Source: Betaproteobacteria bacterium (GTDB taxonomy: Bacteria; Bdellovibrionota_B; Oligoflexia; Silvanigrellales; Silvanigrellaceae). Taken from it: a DNA stretch of 64,000 nt. The stretch is from positions 62,001 through 126,000 of the forward strand of contig VGHE01000002.1 in assembly GCA_016868315.1 (NCBI GenBank), given 5' to 3'. Shown here piece by piece: positions 39,210-49,002 of the stretch. The notes beneath the pieces were generated by a model that searched no databases, was not told the DNA's origin, and worked only from the letters and a program-made list of their open reading frames with translations. The translations under genes were made by a program, and so were the position numbers. Position 1 is the first letter of the stretch. Every line of letters starts with the position of its first letter.

Positions 39210-40139
39210 CTAGGAGTTCAGAGTTTCGCTGCGGTGCGCCTCACTGGCTGCGGTGCTTGCCGCAAGTATGTCTTTCAAGATGACACGGGGCACGCCCAGG
39301 CCACGCAATGCTGATGAAACCACGTTGGCAATCGACTCTTTGAGTGCAAGCACCTTGTGTCCGTCGCGTTCAACATACACAGGCTGGTGTGCATCGATAA
39401 GCACGATAGCGTCCGAGCCGAGTTCCATCTTCAGGTAGTCGACGCTGGGTTGAACGTTCTCGATATAGAATTGAAAACGGCTCAGCAGTGACGCCTCGTC
39501 GTCGTCAGCTCGGCCGCGATGCTTTGCACGCTGGATCATTTCTTGCCGAGAAATGCTCAGATGAAGAACCTTTATGACAGGTATATTGAGGCGGCGGAGA
39601 AACTCGAGCAGGTGTTTTGCAGCTGCAACCGTGCGAGGGTAGCCATCAAGAATGAAGGGGCGAGAGCGGAGACCAGGTGCATGTTCGATATGTGCGGCAA
39701 TGAAATTTTGCGTCCAGCGGTTCGGGACAAGCAAGCCATTCATGGTGCAGAATTCAAGCCACTCAAGCTGGCTGGTGAAATTTTCCATCCCGCTGCGGCC
39801 AAAGTACTTTTCGAGCTGAGGAAGGTAATTGCGTACCTTTCGAGAGAGATCATCCGTGGTGTCGACGCACTGGAAGATGTTTGAGTCGGCACTAATTTGA
39901 TAGCGCTCTGCTAAAAGCTTTGCGTAACCTGCGTCGGACTTTGCATTCTGGAATGCATTGCGCAGTATTTCTCCCATCGAGAGATGATCTGTAGGCGCAA
40001 TAGACATCACCCTGCAGAGTGCCGCTGCAACTTCGCCTTTACCGCAGCTCGAGGGACCAGTCAGGATAACTACTCCGGGGTGGCGCATTGAGATTTTGTC
40101 GACTCGGATACAGGAACTCAGTTCGTTCGAGGTGATCAT
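39210..40139 (-). CDS. Adenylate kinase-like nucleoside monophosphate kinase
   Basis: VVILTGPSSCGKGEVAAAL P-loop, HLSMGEILRNAF, FILDGYPRTVAAAKHLLEF. Confidence 0.85.
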   Translation of the reverse strand: MITSNELSSCIRVDKISMRHPGVVILTGPSSCGKGEVAAALCRVMSIAPTDHLSMGEILRNAFQNAKSDAGYAKLLAERYQISADSNIFQCVDTTDDLSRKVRNYLPQLEKYFGRSGMENFTSQLEWLEFCTMNGLLVPNRWTQNFIAAHIEHAPGLRSRPFILDGYPRTVAAAKHLLEFLRRLNIPVIKVLHLSISRQEMIQRAKHRGRADDDEASLLSRFQFYIENVQPSVDYLKMELGSDAIVLIDAHQPVYVERDGHKVLALKESIANVVSSALRGLGVPRVILKDILAASTAASEAHRSETLNS

Positions 40140-40197
40140 CCTTGATGCACGCCTTTCAGTGAGTTGAAGGTTTTAGTTGAGATGCCTTCAATCAGTG

Positions 40198-41139
40198 TCA
40201 TTTGAGAAAATCGATTCCGGAGTTTTTGACCTTTTCGATGGCCGATGCAACGGTGCGGATATCGCCTTCCTCGAGAACGGTGAGTGGAGGTCTCAAGACG
40301 TTGTGCATGACGCCCATGGAATGCAGTGCCCACTTCAATGGGATTGGGTTGGGAGCACAGAAAAGTTGAGCGTTGATAGGGTAAGAGTCCAAGTGCAAGC
40401 GTGTAAGGCTCGACAGGTCACCTTTTTGCGCAGCCTTCCACATATTTAGCATTGCGCCAGGAATAATGTGGGTCGTTACGCTAATTACGCCGCTTGCTCC
40501 GCAGAGCAAAGCCGGTGCAAAGGTGGGGTCATCACCGCTTAGAATACTCACGCGCTCGGCGAGCTGAGCCTCCCGCAGGGCAAGGCTCATTTCAATTATG
40601 ACACGCACATCACCAGCGGCCTCCTTGATGGCAACCACGTTCGTGCAGGACTGAGCAATATTTACGAGTGTTTTGGGCTGCAGTATGCAGCCTGTGCGGC
40701 CTGGGACGTTGTATAGGCATACGGGCGTGTTTGGTACAGCACGTGCAACGGCCACGAAGTGCTCGGTGAGGCCGGTTTGGGTTGGTTTGTTGTAGTAGGG
40801 GGTGACCACCATGACACCCGCGGGAGTCTGGTTGTGTGCTTTGAAGTTGGCAAAGTGGCGCGAGGTTTCTATGGTTTCGGCTGTTGAATTCGAGCCCGTA
40901 CCCACATAAATCCTGAACGTGTTTGATTGGAATTCGAGTGCTGTGGATACCAAAAGTTCTTTTTCAGCCAGGTTCAGAGTTGGACTTTCGCCGGTTGTGC
41001 CGCACACAACCACGCCATGCAGGCCGCTGTCTTTCTGTAGTTTGAGAAGTTTCTTGAGGTCGGCTACGTCTACCGAAAGGTCTGGGTTGAAGGGAGTTGC
41101 CAGTGCGGTGAGAACCCCTGTAAATGGTTTGCTGGTCAT
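40198..41139 (-). CDS. dapA: 4-hydroxy-tetrahydrodipicolinate synthase
   Basis: VVCGTTGESPTL, YNVPGRTG, VVAIKEAAGD. Confidence 0.95.
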   Translation of the reverse strand: MTSKPFTGVLTALATPFNPDLSVDVADLKKLLKLQKDSGLHGVVVCGTTGESPTLNLAEKELLVSTALEFQSNTFRIYVGTGSNSTAETIETSRHFANFKAHNQTPAGVMVVTPYYNKPTQTGLTEHFVAVARAVPNTPVCLYNVPGRTGCILQPKTLVNIAQSCTNVVAIKEAAGDVRVIIEMSLALREAQLAERVSILSGDDPTFAPALLCGASGVISVTTHIIPGAMLNMWKAAQKGDLSSLTRLHLDSYPINAQLFCAPNPIPLKWALHSMGVMHNVLRPPLTVLEEGDIRTVASAIEKVKNSGIDFLK

Positions 41140-41163
41140 AACTTTCCTTTCGGGTGACGTGGA

Positions 41164-41838
41164 ATGGCTTCATTCTTGTTTAGTGCAAATGATTTGAAAA
41201 TGCATCCGTTCTTCGCTCGAGATACATTTGAAAACTTCGAGCAGCAGGTTAGGCCGCTCATCCTTTCGTTTTTGAAGCGCACTGGAGCAGAGAGCCCCGA
41301 ACTAGAGCAGCTTCTGCTGAATATTCGTGCAAACATGCGAGAGACATTGCCAGCACACCTCACAACTTCGTCAGTTGTCCTGAGCCCCGATCGGAGCGAG
41401 CTTCTTTTTCTATTCCACAAGAAGATCAAAGAGTGGGTCTATCCTGGAGGTCATGCAGATGGTGATTGGCATCTGCTGCGCTCTGCACTGAGGGAATGCT
41501 TCGAGGAAACAGGACTCCCTGCGGTTGAAGTTATTCCTCCGCACCTGTGCGCAGAGCAAGCCTCGGCTGCGTCGTGTCCTCACCTCTTTCAGAGGTTTGA
41601 GATTAAGGCGACAGCGCTTGAGCCTGCACACGTCCATTACGATGCGGTGTTTGTCTTTCAAGCGGATACGCGCCAAGTCGATTTTGAGCCACAGGAAAGC
41701 AGCGGTTCGCGGTGGATGACTATCGCCTCATTGAAGGCGCATGCGCTGCGTCCCGAAGGTCAGATAGTTGATGGTTTTGATTCGCTCACAGCTCGAGTCT
41801 GCCTGTCGGCAATGCAAAGCGCCCTCGGGTCGGTTTGA
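41164..41838 (+). CDS. NUDIX hydrolase
   Basis: GGHADGDWHLLRSALRECFEETGL Nudix box. Confidence 0.92.
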   Translation: MASFLFSANDLKMHPFFARDTFENFEQQVRPLILSFLKRTGAESPELEQLLLNIRANMRETLPAHLTTSSVVLSPDRSELLFLFHKKIKEWVYPGGHADGDWHLLRSALRECFEETGLPAVEVIPPHLCAEQASAASCPHLFQRFEIKATALEPAHVHYDAVFVFQADTRQVDFEPQESSGSRWMTIASLKAHALRPEGQIVDGFDSLTARVCLSAMQSALGSV

Positions 41839-41851
41839 CCTCGAGGGCGCT
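41818..41851. other. Strong hairpin spanning the NUDIX stop codon
   Basis: AGCGCCCTCG-GGTC-GGTTT-GACC-T-CGAGGGCGCT: 10 bp perfect plus 4 bp inner stem, no U-tract. Confidence 0.8.
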
Positions 41852-41896
41852 CATGATGTTGACCTGTAACAGTGGCTGGTTTAGCGTCTGAGTGCT

Positions 41897-41973
41897 GGGC
41901 CTGTAGCTAAATGGTTACGGCAGCGTGCTCATAACACGACGATTTGGGGGTTCAAGTCCCTCCAGGCCCACCA
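41897..41973 (+). tRNA. tRNA with CAT anticodon (Met or Ile2), CCA encoded
   Basis: GGGCCTGTAGCTAAATGGTTACGGCAGCGTGCTCATAACACGACGATTTGGGGGTTCAAGTCCCTCCAGGCCCACCA; loop CTCATAA. Confidence 0.85.
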
Positions 41974-41981
41974 ATCCATCC

Positions 41982-43157
41982 TTACTTCGCCACAGGCGCC
42001 TTGTCTTTCGCACTTGCTGAGTTGTCGTTGGTTGTGCGCACAGCGCCGGGGAATGATTGCGTCAGAACGTCAATCAGAACTGCCGGGTTGTTTGGAGTCA
42101 CAATGCGACGGCCGCTAGCGATATAGGTCGGTGTCTTGTCGGCGCCGGACGCTTTCAGGTTGTTCACAACTGAAGTCAGCTCATCCATACCATCGCCACT
42201 TGTCATGCACTTCTCGAATGCCTTGGCGTCGAGGCCTGCCTCTGTGGCAGTCTTGATGGCTTGTTTCTGCACTTCATCCACACCTGCGCTCTTCTGGAGA
42301 AGGTAGTAGGGGGTGTTGTATGCACGTTCAGAGTACTTCCAGAAAGCATCGTTGCTTTGGCGTTTTGCGCAGTACGCGCCCGCAGCGAGTTGAGCCATCG
42401 GAGTTTTTACGTCTTCGGTGGTAATCACCTGCGTGTAGCGGATTGTGTCGCGGTGTTTGTCGAGGAAGTTTTCTAGGTCGCTCTTGAAGTAGCGGCAAGA
42501 TGCGCAGAAGAAGTCGCCCACAGCAACCAGAGTTTCCTTTGCATTTGCATCGCCACGAGTTGGGAACTTGGCGAAGTCCATTGCCACGCGTGGGCCGCAA
42601 GGGCTAGGCAGCATGAGCTGGTAGGCTTTCTTGTCACGCAGAGAAGCTATGGTCTTGCGAATACCATCTTGGTTGCGCTGAGTTTCAAGGTGAATGCGCA
42701 GATTTTTTTGGAGTGTTTCAAATGTCATGTTCGGAGGAAAGCTCTTCTTCTGAGACTCATAAAAGCTGCGCACATCCTGGTCGGTGACTTTCTTGTCGGA
42801 CAGGAGATCTGCCAATTCTGGAATCTTCGAAGGATTAACCATGCCGCCTTTTTCTTTTGCGAGAGCAAAACGAGCCGCATATGCTTCGAGAAGTTCACGT
42901 GCACGGAGATAATTCTGCGAGGTCAATTCGTAGAGCTCTGCTCTGACATTTTCAGGAAGCTCAGCGCCAACAACCGTTTGGTTGCCAACTGCAATCACCG
43001 AGCCTTCGAAGCTTGCGTGCAGGTTTGCATCGCATCCAGCAGGTGCTTCGGCTTTTGTGACGCCGATGCCTCCGGACAATGGACCACGCGCAAGACCAAA
43101 ACCAATTAGACCACCGATGACGATTCCACCGAACCCAAGCAATGCATTCTTGTTCAT
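41982..43157 (-). CDS. DsbA-like thioredoxin-fold protein with SurA/peptidyl-prolyl-type N-terminal helical region
   Basis: VGDFFCASCRYFKSDLENFL active site; N-terminal TM; helical VTDQDVRSFYESQKKSF region. Confidence 0.8.
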   Translation of the reverse strand: MNKNALLGFGGIVIGGLIGFGLARGPLSGGIGVTKAEAPAGCDANLHASFEGSVIAVGNQTVVGAELPENVRAELYELTSQNYLRARELLEAYAARFALAKEKGGMVNPSKIPELADLLSDKKVTDQDVRSFYESQKKSFPPNMTFETLQKNLRIHLETQRNQDGIRKTIASLRDKKAYQLMLPSPCGPRVAMDFAKFPTRGDANAKETLVAVGDFFCASCRYFKSDLENFLDKHRDTIRYTQVITTEDVKTPMAQLAAGAYCAKRQSNDAFWKYSERAYNTPYYLLQKSAGVDEVQKQAIKTATEAGLDAKAFEKCMTSGDGMDELTSVVNNLKASGADKTPTYIASGRRIVTPNNPAVLIDVLTQSFPGAVRTTNDNSASAKDKAPVAK

Positions 43158-43273
43158 GTCTTTACCTCACACTTTAGGCCAATCTTTCGTCTGCAATTAT
43201 GCACGTTTTTTGTAATGGTGTGGAGATGCGGAAGGGCAAACTGAGGAAATGAGTCAAAAACTCGTCGAGAAAT

Positions 43274-43303
43274 GAAAAAAGAGGGTCACTTGGAACCCTC
43301 TTT
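43274..43303 (-). terminator. Intrinsic terminator after sigma-54-type AAA+ gene
   Basis: - strand AAAGAGGGTTCCAAGTGACCCTCTTTTTTC. Confidence 0.85.
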
Positions 43304-43327
43304 CGTCACTCTTAACAGCAACCCAGC

Positions 43328-44713
43328 TCAATCTAGGTCGGAGTAGTTTTCTTTGCCCGGATGACCAATGTACTCGATGGAGTCGAATTCAGGCGACTCA
43401 CTTCCCAAGCCGTCGAAGATAGTGAAGGCCGGGTTACGCTTCACGCGTCCTGGTTCAACCTTGACGTTGCTCGAGGCAGCGCGCTTCTTGAGCTTCTCAA
43501 CGAGCGTTGTGCGGTTCATCGAAAGCAGCTGAGCAGCGCGGTTCTTGTTGTGGTTCGTGCGGCGCAGTGCTTCTGCAATCAAACGGTTTTCGAACTCTTC
43601 CACGACCCGGTAGAAGTCGATACCGCTGCCAAGGTCGATATCCTTCTTAATAAACTGTTCGATTTCGGTGTTCTCATCGTATTGTGAGGACATTCCCGAA
43701 CCAAAGTTGCCCGGATTATTGTACATCGGGTTGTAAGCGGAAGGATTCCGGTTCTGTCCCATGTAGTTCATGGTTGGAGTCACTGGAATGTTCTGCTGTG
43801 CAGGTACCCGGTAGTTGTTAGGCGCATGCTGCATCATGTTCTGGTTCATCGGGCGTTGCTGAGCGGGCTGGGCATTGCCTTGATGCTGTGGTTTCTGCAT
43901 CTGGGGCATTTGCATCCGCTCGAAGAACGTGTCGATGTTGTCGGTCACGAGGTTACGCAGGCGCGGCGGAAGGTCGTTCACTTCGATGCTGCCGGAGTTC
44001 TTAAGAACTACGATGCGGTCGATGAGATTTTCCAATTCGCGCAGGTTGTGCGGCCATGTGTGTTGCAACAAGGCGCTCATAGCGTCGGGAGCTACGCCAT
44101 AAATGGACTTGCCTTTAGCCTGGTTGAACTTCTGAATGTAGTGCTCGACCAGCGGTGCGATATCCTCGCGGCGCTCACGCAGCGGCGGAATATAAACAGC
44201 ACAACCTGCCAGTCTATAGTACAGGTCTTCGCGGAAGCTTCTCTCGCGGACAGCGAGGTCGATGTTCACGCTTGTCGAGCAAATGATGCGCACATTCGAT
44301 GTGCGTGTCGATTGTGAACCGACAGGAGAGTAGGTTCCCTCTGTCAGAACGCGCATCAACGCCATTTGTAGACGAGCCGAGAGCTTCGACACTTCCTCGA
44401 TGAACAGCGTGCCGCCATCGGCGATCGCGAGGCGACCTTCACGCGCCTGGTTTGCACCAGGGAACGCGCCCTTCTCGTGACCGAAAAGTTCTGCCTCGAG
44501 GAGGTCATCCGCGATAGTACCGCATTTCACGGGGACAAAAGGCCCCGCTGCACGCGATGACTTCTCATGAATGGCACGCGCCACTATTTCTTTGCCTGTC
44601 CCGGCTTCACCGGTAATCAGGACTGGCGCCTCCGCTTCTGCCACCTTCATGATTAGGTGTTGCACATGGCGAATGACAGTGCTTGAGCCCAATAGTGCGG
44701 ACACTACGCTCAC
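43328..44713 (-). CDS. Sigma-54-interacting-type AAA+ regulator with Fis HTH, no N-terminal receiver
   Basis: [101 protein letters not shown]. Confidence 0.93.
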   Translation of the reverse strand: MSVVSALLGSSTVIRHVQHLIMKVAEAEAPVLITGEAGTGKEIVARAIHEKSSRAAGPFVPVKCGTIADDLLEAELFGHEKGAFPGANQAREGRLAIADGGTLFIEEVSKLSARLQMALMRVLTEGTYSPVGSQSTRTSNVRIICSTSVNIDLAVRERSFREDLYYRLAGCAVYIPPLRERREDIAPLVEHYIQKFNQAKGKSIYGVAPDAMSALLQHTWPHNLRELENLIDRIVVLKNSGSIEVNDLPPRLRNLVTDNIDTFFERMQMPQMQKPQHQGNAQPAQQRPMNQNMMQHAPNNYRVPAQQNIPVTPTMNYMGQNRNPSAYNPMYNNPGNFGSGMSSQYDENTEIEQFIKKDIDLGSGIDFYRVVEEFENRLIAEALRRTNHNKNRAAQLLSMNRTTLVEKLKKRAASSNVKVEPGRVKRNPAFTIFDGLGSESPEFDSIEYIGHPGKENYSDLD

Positions 44714-44896
44714 GAGAATCTCCTCATCCCCGCTCCCTGCGGACTTAAAGGTTCCAGAACCACGAGCAACCGCAATTCATCCTTGAACTACAGACCACCC
44801 GAATCTTTTTATATTTTTTGGATTGCTCGGTCAGTATGACAGGAGGCGAGACGGATGACAAGCACGATCAGGTCGCCGCCCCAGAGGTTTTTGTTT

Positions 44897-47755
44897 TTAG
44901 AAAAAAATCACTTCGCCTTTTGATAAATCCTGTTCTTCATTGTTTTGCGAACTTCTGGGGGGAGCCACCCGTGTTGACGCGGGGTTGTTGCTGCTGATGG
45001 AACCACTTTGCCCTGCTGTCAGAGTCGTGACGGTCGTGCTCGGTTCGGCTCTTGCCGGCGACACAGTGGAGGCTGCGCTCAGTGTTGTGAGGGTAGGTTC
45101 CCTGCAGCCGACCCGAGTGAGCAGTTCCTCAACGTTGATCTTGATGCGCTCAAGTGGCTGCATTGCATTTTCGATCTGTTGCTTGGTGATGTCCTGGAAC
45201 TGAAGGCTCAGTACGATTTGGTCGATGCTCTTGGCTACGCTCTCTGAGCTCGTGACCGCATTGGCAATGAGTTTAGTGAAGACCTCTGTGCTGTCTTCAG
45301 CAATCTGTACAAGCTCACTGACGGCTTGGTCGACGTGCGACTTCTTCTCGGAGTTCTTTTTAATACTGTCGAGGAGGTTCTTGCTCATGTCGCGGATGCT
45401 TGAGTTCACCTTACCGACAATCTTAATAATGCTGTTCGAGGCTACGCTCGTGCGATCCGAGAGCTTTCGAACCTCCTCGGCGACAACGGAGAACCCACGG
45501 CCATGTTCGCCTGCCCGGGCAGCTTCGATGGCGGCATTCAGGGCAAGAAGGTTGGTCTGGTCGCTGATATACTGAATCTCGTCGCTGATTTTGTTGATTT
45601 CCGTTGTGCTAACGAGAATCTGTTCGATAGAGCGCGACGAAACGGCATTGAGCTGTGAATTTTCTTCAAGCATTGAGATCATCTCACGCAGCAAGCCTAG
45701 ACTCTTGTGAATCACTTCACTCAGGCTTGTGCTCGAGGGTGAACTCCGGCCACCGGTGAACTGCGCTGAAATCTGGTGCGATTCAACCAGGTGCTCTTGA
45801 GCTTTTTCGTAGATATAGCGCACTTTGTCGCCAATCTCGATGGCACTTGATTCTGTTTGCTTTGTCACTTTAAAAAGCTGGTGCGAAATTTCTGGGATGA
45901 GTGCCACCATCTCCTGAAGGAGGCGTTGCTGCTCAGAAACGCTCTGTTCGTGAACGTTCACTTCACCCTGAATCCGTGCCAGGCGTCCGGACAGCTCCTG
46001 AAAGCGTGTGCTCGCAGATTGCGCCCGGCTTTCGAGTGAGCGGTTGAGATTGTCGAATTCTTTTTTCTGCTGCTGCAAGCGGCGTGACAGATTGTCGGCC
46101 TCGAGTTTCCAGAATTCAACGGACTTGTTGAGGGTCTGAATCTTGGTTTCGTACTCTTGCTGGTTTGCCTGGAAGGTGTGTTTCTGGTTCTGCTCTTCCT
46201 GGGTACGCTGATGCACCTGTGTCGTAACGGTGGCTTTTGCAGCAATGCGAGCGGCACTTGCCTCCGCTTGGAGCTGCACAATTTGCTGTTGGAACTGTCC
46301 AATCTGTTGTTGGAGTGTTGCAGCGTTCTGCGCGGCTAATTCACACTTCTGATTCAAGAGGCTACGCTCTTCTTCCCAGTTTCTGCGTGCCAACTCGGAC
46401 TTCTCGCTCCACTGGGTTTTCTCTTCTTCCCATGTGCGACGTGTCTGTTCGATACGCTCGGTAAAGGAACTCTTTTCATCGTCCCAGGTGCGGCGTGCAT
46501 TATCGAAATCCTGGCTCAATTGCTCATAGTCGCGCCGTGCAAAGTCGGCTGCCTGCTGAACATCGCGAGCGGCTGACTCGCGGCTGCGCTCGACTTCTCG
46601 AGTATAGACCTCGCGAAGTCTTTCCACGTCTGTTTTGGTCTGCTCGCGCAGCCGATCCAATTCGCGTTGTGCTGCATCACGAGAAAATTCCGCCTCTCGC
46701 AGCGCAGCCTCAAATGCGATTTGCGCATCGTTGAGCAATCCAGCTTTCATTTCCTCTGCTTCGCGACGGCCGCGCTGGTAGGCATCCTGGAGCTCTTTCT
46801 TCTGACTTGATTTGAGAGCCTCGAGTTCACGTTCAGCCTGTGCCTTGAGTGATGAGTTCTCAGTCTGTAGTTGTATTAAAGTTCTATTGGTTTCTTCTTT
46901 GCCACGTTCAATTTCAGCCTGTGCGCGTGCTCGGGCGAGCTCGATGGCTGAATCCGCCTCTTTACGTGCCTGTTCGAGGGATTGGACAGCCAGAAGAACA
47001 CGCTCTTCTGCCGAGTTCTTCATGGTTTCTAATTCTTCAGCGTGGCTCTTGTTGAGTGTGTCGAGTTGTTCTTGCAGTGGAAGGCAGGCCTGTTGGATGG
47101 CTTGGTCGCGCAGGTCGCGGGTCTCCTGCAATTCGGCAAGCGCAGCATCACGGATCTGATGCGCAAGTCTAAGGTCGTCTTCACACTGAAGGCGGATTTC
47201 CGAGATTTCGCGCTCTGCCGACTCACGCGCTTCCTTGATTTGGTTTTGGGCACTTTCGCGAATTTCGTGAAGGTGAAGTGCTGCAACCGTGCCCTTGGAG
47301 TTGGCCTGTGCCAAATCAGATTCGAGCTTCTGGTTTTCACTCTTCGATGAGATGAGGTCTCTTTCAAGGCGATCCAATTCAGAACGGAGTCGCTCTTGCT
47401 CTTCTTTGTAGCGCGCAAGCTCATTGTCTGCTGGGGCATTGGCGGTCCGTAAGTCTCTGAGCTCATTTTCAAGCTCAGCCATGCGGCGCTTGTAGCGCGT
47501 CTCGATTTCCGAAACGACTTCCGCACGCAGTGATGCAGCAGCACTTTCGGCGAGGCGGTCGAGCTCAACCGTCGCACTTTGTGCGATTTGGTTGCATCTT
47601 TTCCAGAACCAAGCAGCAAGCAGCGACAGAGCTGTTACGTTGACGGCGAGTGCAAGGCGATAGTCTGAAAAAATGAATGTTCCCACCACCACAAAAACAA
47701 AGAGGGCGGCAAGAACCAAAATTACAGACAGAGGACGGATGCGCAATTCTTCCAT
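44897..47755 (-). CDS. MCP-like signalling protein: two TMs, very long coiled coil, C-terminal MCP signalling domain
   Basis: Start [14 protein letters not shown] (internal to the ORF track); [40 protein letters not shown] hairpin tip. Confidence 0.9.
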   Translation of the reverse strand: MEELRIRPLSVILVLAALFVFVVVGTFIFSDYRLALAVNVTALSLLAAWFWKRCNQIAQSATVELDRLAESAAASLRAEVVSEIETRYKRRMAELENELRDLRTANAPADNELARYKEEQERLRSELDRLERDLISSKSENQKLESDLAQANSKGTVAALHLHEIRESAQNQIKEARESAEREISEIRLQCEDDLRLAHQIRDAALAELQETRDLRDQAIQQACLPLQEQLDTLNKSHAEELETMKNSAEERVLLAVQSLEQARKEADSAIELARARAQAEIERGKEETNRTLIQLQTENSSLKAQAERELEALKSSQKKELQDAYQRGRREAEEMKAGLLNDAQIAFEAALREAEFSRDAAQRELDRLREQTKTDVERLREVYTREVERSRESAARDVQQAADFARRDYEQLSQDFDNARRTWDDEKSSFTERIEQTRRTWEEEKTQWSEKSELARRNWEEERSLLNQKCELAAQNAATLQQQIGQFQQQIVQLQAEASAARIAAKATVTTQVHQRTQEEQNQKHTFQANQQEYETKIQTLNKSVEFWKLEADNLSRRLQQQKKEFDNLNRSLESRAQSASTRFQELSGRLARIQGEVNVHEQSVSEQQRLLQEMVALIPEISHQLFKVTKQTESSAIEIGDKVRYIYEKAQEHLVESHQISAQFTGGRSSPSSTSLSEVIHKSLGLLREMISMLEENSQLNAVSSRSIEQILVSTTEINKISDEIQYISDQTNLLALNAAIEAARAGEHGRGFSVVAEEVRKLSDRTSVASNSIIKIVGKVNSSIRDMSKNLLDSIKKNSEKKSHVDQAVSELVQIAEDSTEVFTKLIANAVTSSESVAKSIDQIVLSLQFQDITKQQIENAMQPLERIKINVEELLTRVGCREPTLTTLSAASTVSPARAEPSTTVTTLTAGQSGSISSNNPASTRVAPPRSSQNNEEQDLSKGEVIFF

Positions 47756-47985
47756 GACAATGTCCTTTGCAGCACCTACAAACGCCGGCGCGTTCCAATT
47801 TGACCGCTTTTGTATCGTCCCAGTTTTTTCGCCATCCGACGGTGCATTCTGGCACCACGTCAAGAGCCTGACGAACGAGCTGCTGCAAATTTGGCCGCGT
47901 CAGGAAGGTGATAAGGGAACATTCTCGAGATTCGGGGCTCGTGGCATGATAAGGTTATATAATCACTCTGGGTCATGGGAGTTTT

Positions 47986-49002
47986 GTGGGACAGAGGATA
48001 AACAGTTGGTTTAAAAATTTTAGTGAGACAATCCAGCAAAAGCTTGATTTGTCTCAAGCAACGTTTCCTCCATTTTCAACTATCCTCAAATGGTTTTCGA
48101 TTATTGCGGGAACCATTTTCGCGTCGGCTGCAGCGAACTATGCTCTCATTAGATACGTTCTCTTTGTAGAGATTAAATCGACGAATCCTGCGCGTTCCGA
48201 GACAGGTGCTGTCGTTCTTGTGAAGGCAACCGACTCGCTTAAGCCAGACGACTTCAAAGCCGTTTGGAAACGCAATTTATTCAACTCTGAGCAGAAAGAA
48301 GAAGTCGTAAAAGACGCAAATTTGCAAGCGGTGTGTACTGCTTCCAAATCAGATCTTCCGTTGCGATTCACTGGTGTTATTTATGGTGGCACCAAAGAAA
48401 CAAGCCTGGTGCTTTTGGAGTCGGCAGCGACCAAGCAGGCTGATACTTTTGTCTTGAATGACTACGTGCCGGGTGATGCGAAGATTGTCGATATTCAGCG
48501 AGACAAGGTCTTGTTCCTGCGTGGTGGAACGGGTTGCCCTGAGTTCCTCGAACTACAACAGCCTGAGGTTGTTAAGCGCCGTGTTCCAAATCAGGCTCGT
48601 TCTCGATCGGCTGCGCCTCAGGCTTCGGGCGGCACAGGTGCATATGAGTTTGTTGAATCAGGATTTGCACGCAGCAAGGATGGCAATATCGTTGCCGACC
48701 GCCGCTGGGTCGATAAAGCTTTGGGCACCGATATGGCCAAGACACTGCAAGATGCAAAGGCTAGCCCGAACCTTGTGAACGGAGAAGTGAAGGGTTTCGT
48801 GCTCACCCGTATTCGGCCTGATAGCGTCTATGAAAAAATGGGATTTCAAGATGGCGATGTGGTGGAGCAAATCAATGGCATTGATTTGAATGATGCAGCA
48901 CGAGCTATACAAACGCTAAACTCGCTACGCAATGAGGCTGGTATTGAATTGATGCTGAAGCGCAACGGTGTTGCCGTGCCTCTCAAGATTCAGGTGAAAT
49001 GA
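47986..49002 (+). CDS. gspC: T2SS protein GspC (first copy)
   Basis: TM IIAGTIFASAAANYAL, HR-like LFNSEQKEE... , PDZ GFVLTRIRPDSVYEKMGFQDGDVVEQINGIDL; GTG start. Confidence 0.85.
   Translation: MGQRINSWFKNFSETIQQKLDLSQATFPPFSTILKWFSIIAGTIFASAAANYALIRYVLFVEIKSTNPARSETGAVVLVKATDSLKPDDFKAVWKRNLFNSEQKEEVVKDANLQAVCTASKSDLPLRFTGVIYGGTKETSLVLLESAATKQADTFVLNDYVPGDAKIVDIQRDKVLFLRGGTGCPEFLELQQPEVVKRRVPNQARSRSAAPQASGGTGAYEFVESGFARSKDGNIVADRRWVDKALGTDMAKTLQDAKASPNLVNGEVKGFVLTRIRPDSVYEKMGFQDGDVVEQINGIDLNDAARAIQTLNSLRNEAGIELMLKRNGVAVPLKIQVK

Noticed and set aside
44713-47755. Idea that the AAA+ regulator and MCP-like gene form a defence or contractile system
   Set aside because: No effector, nuclease or sheath genes nearby; the proximity is better explained as ordinary signalling genes next to T2SS.
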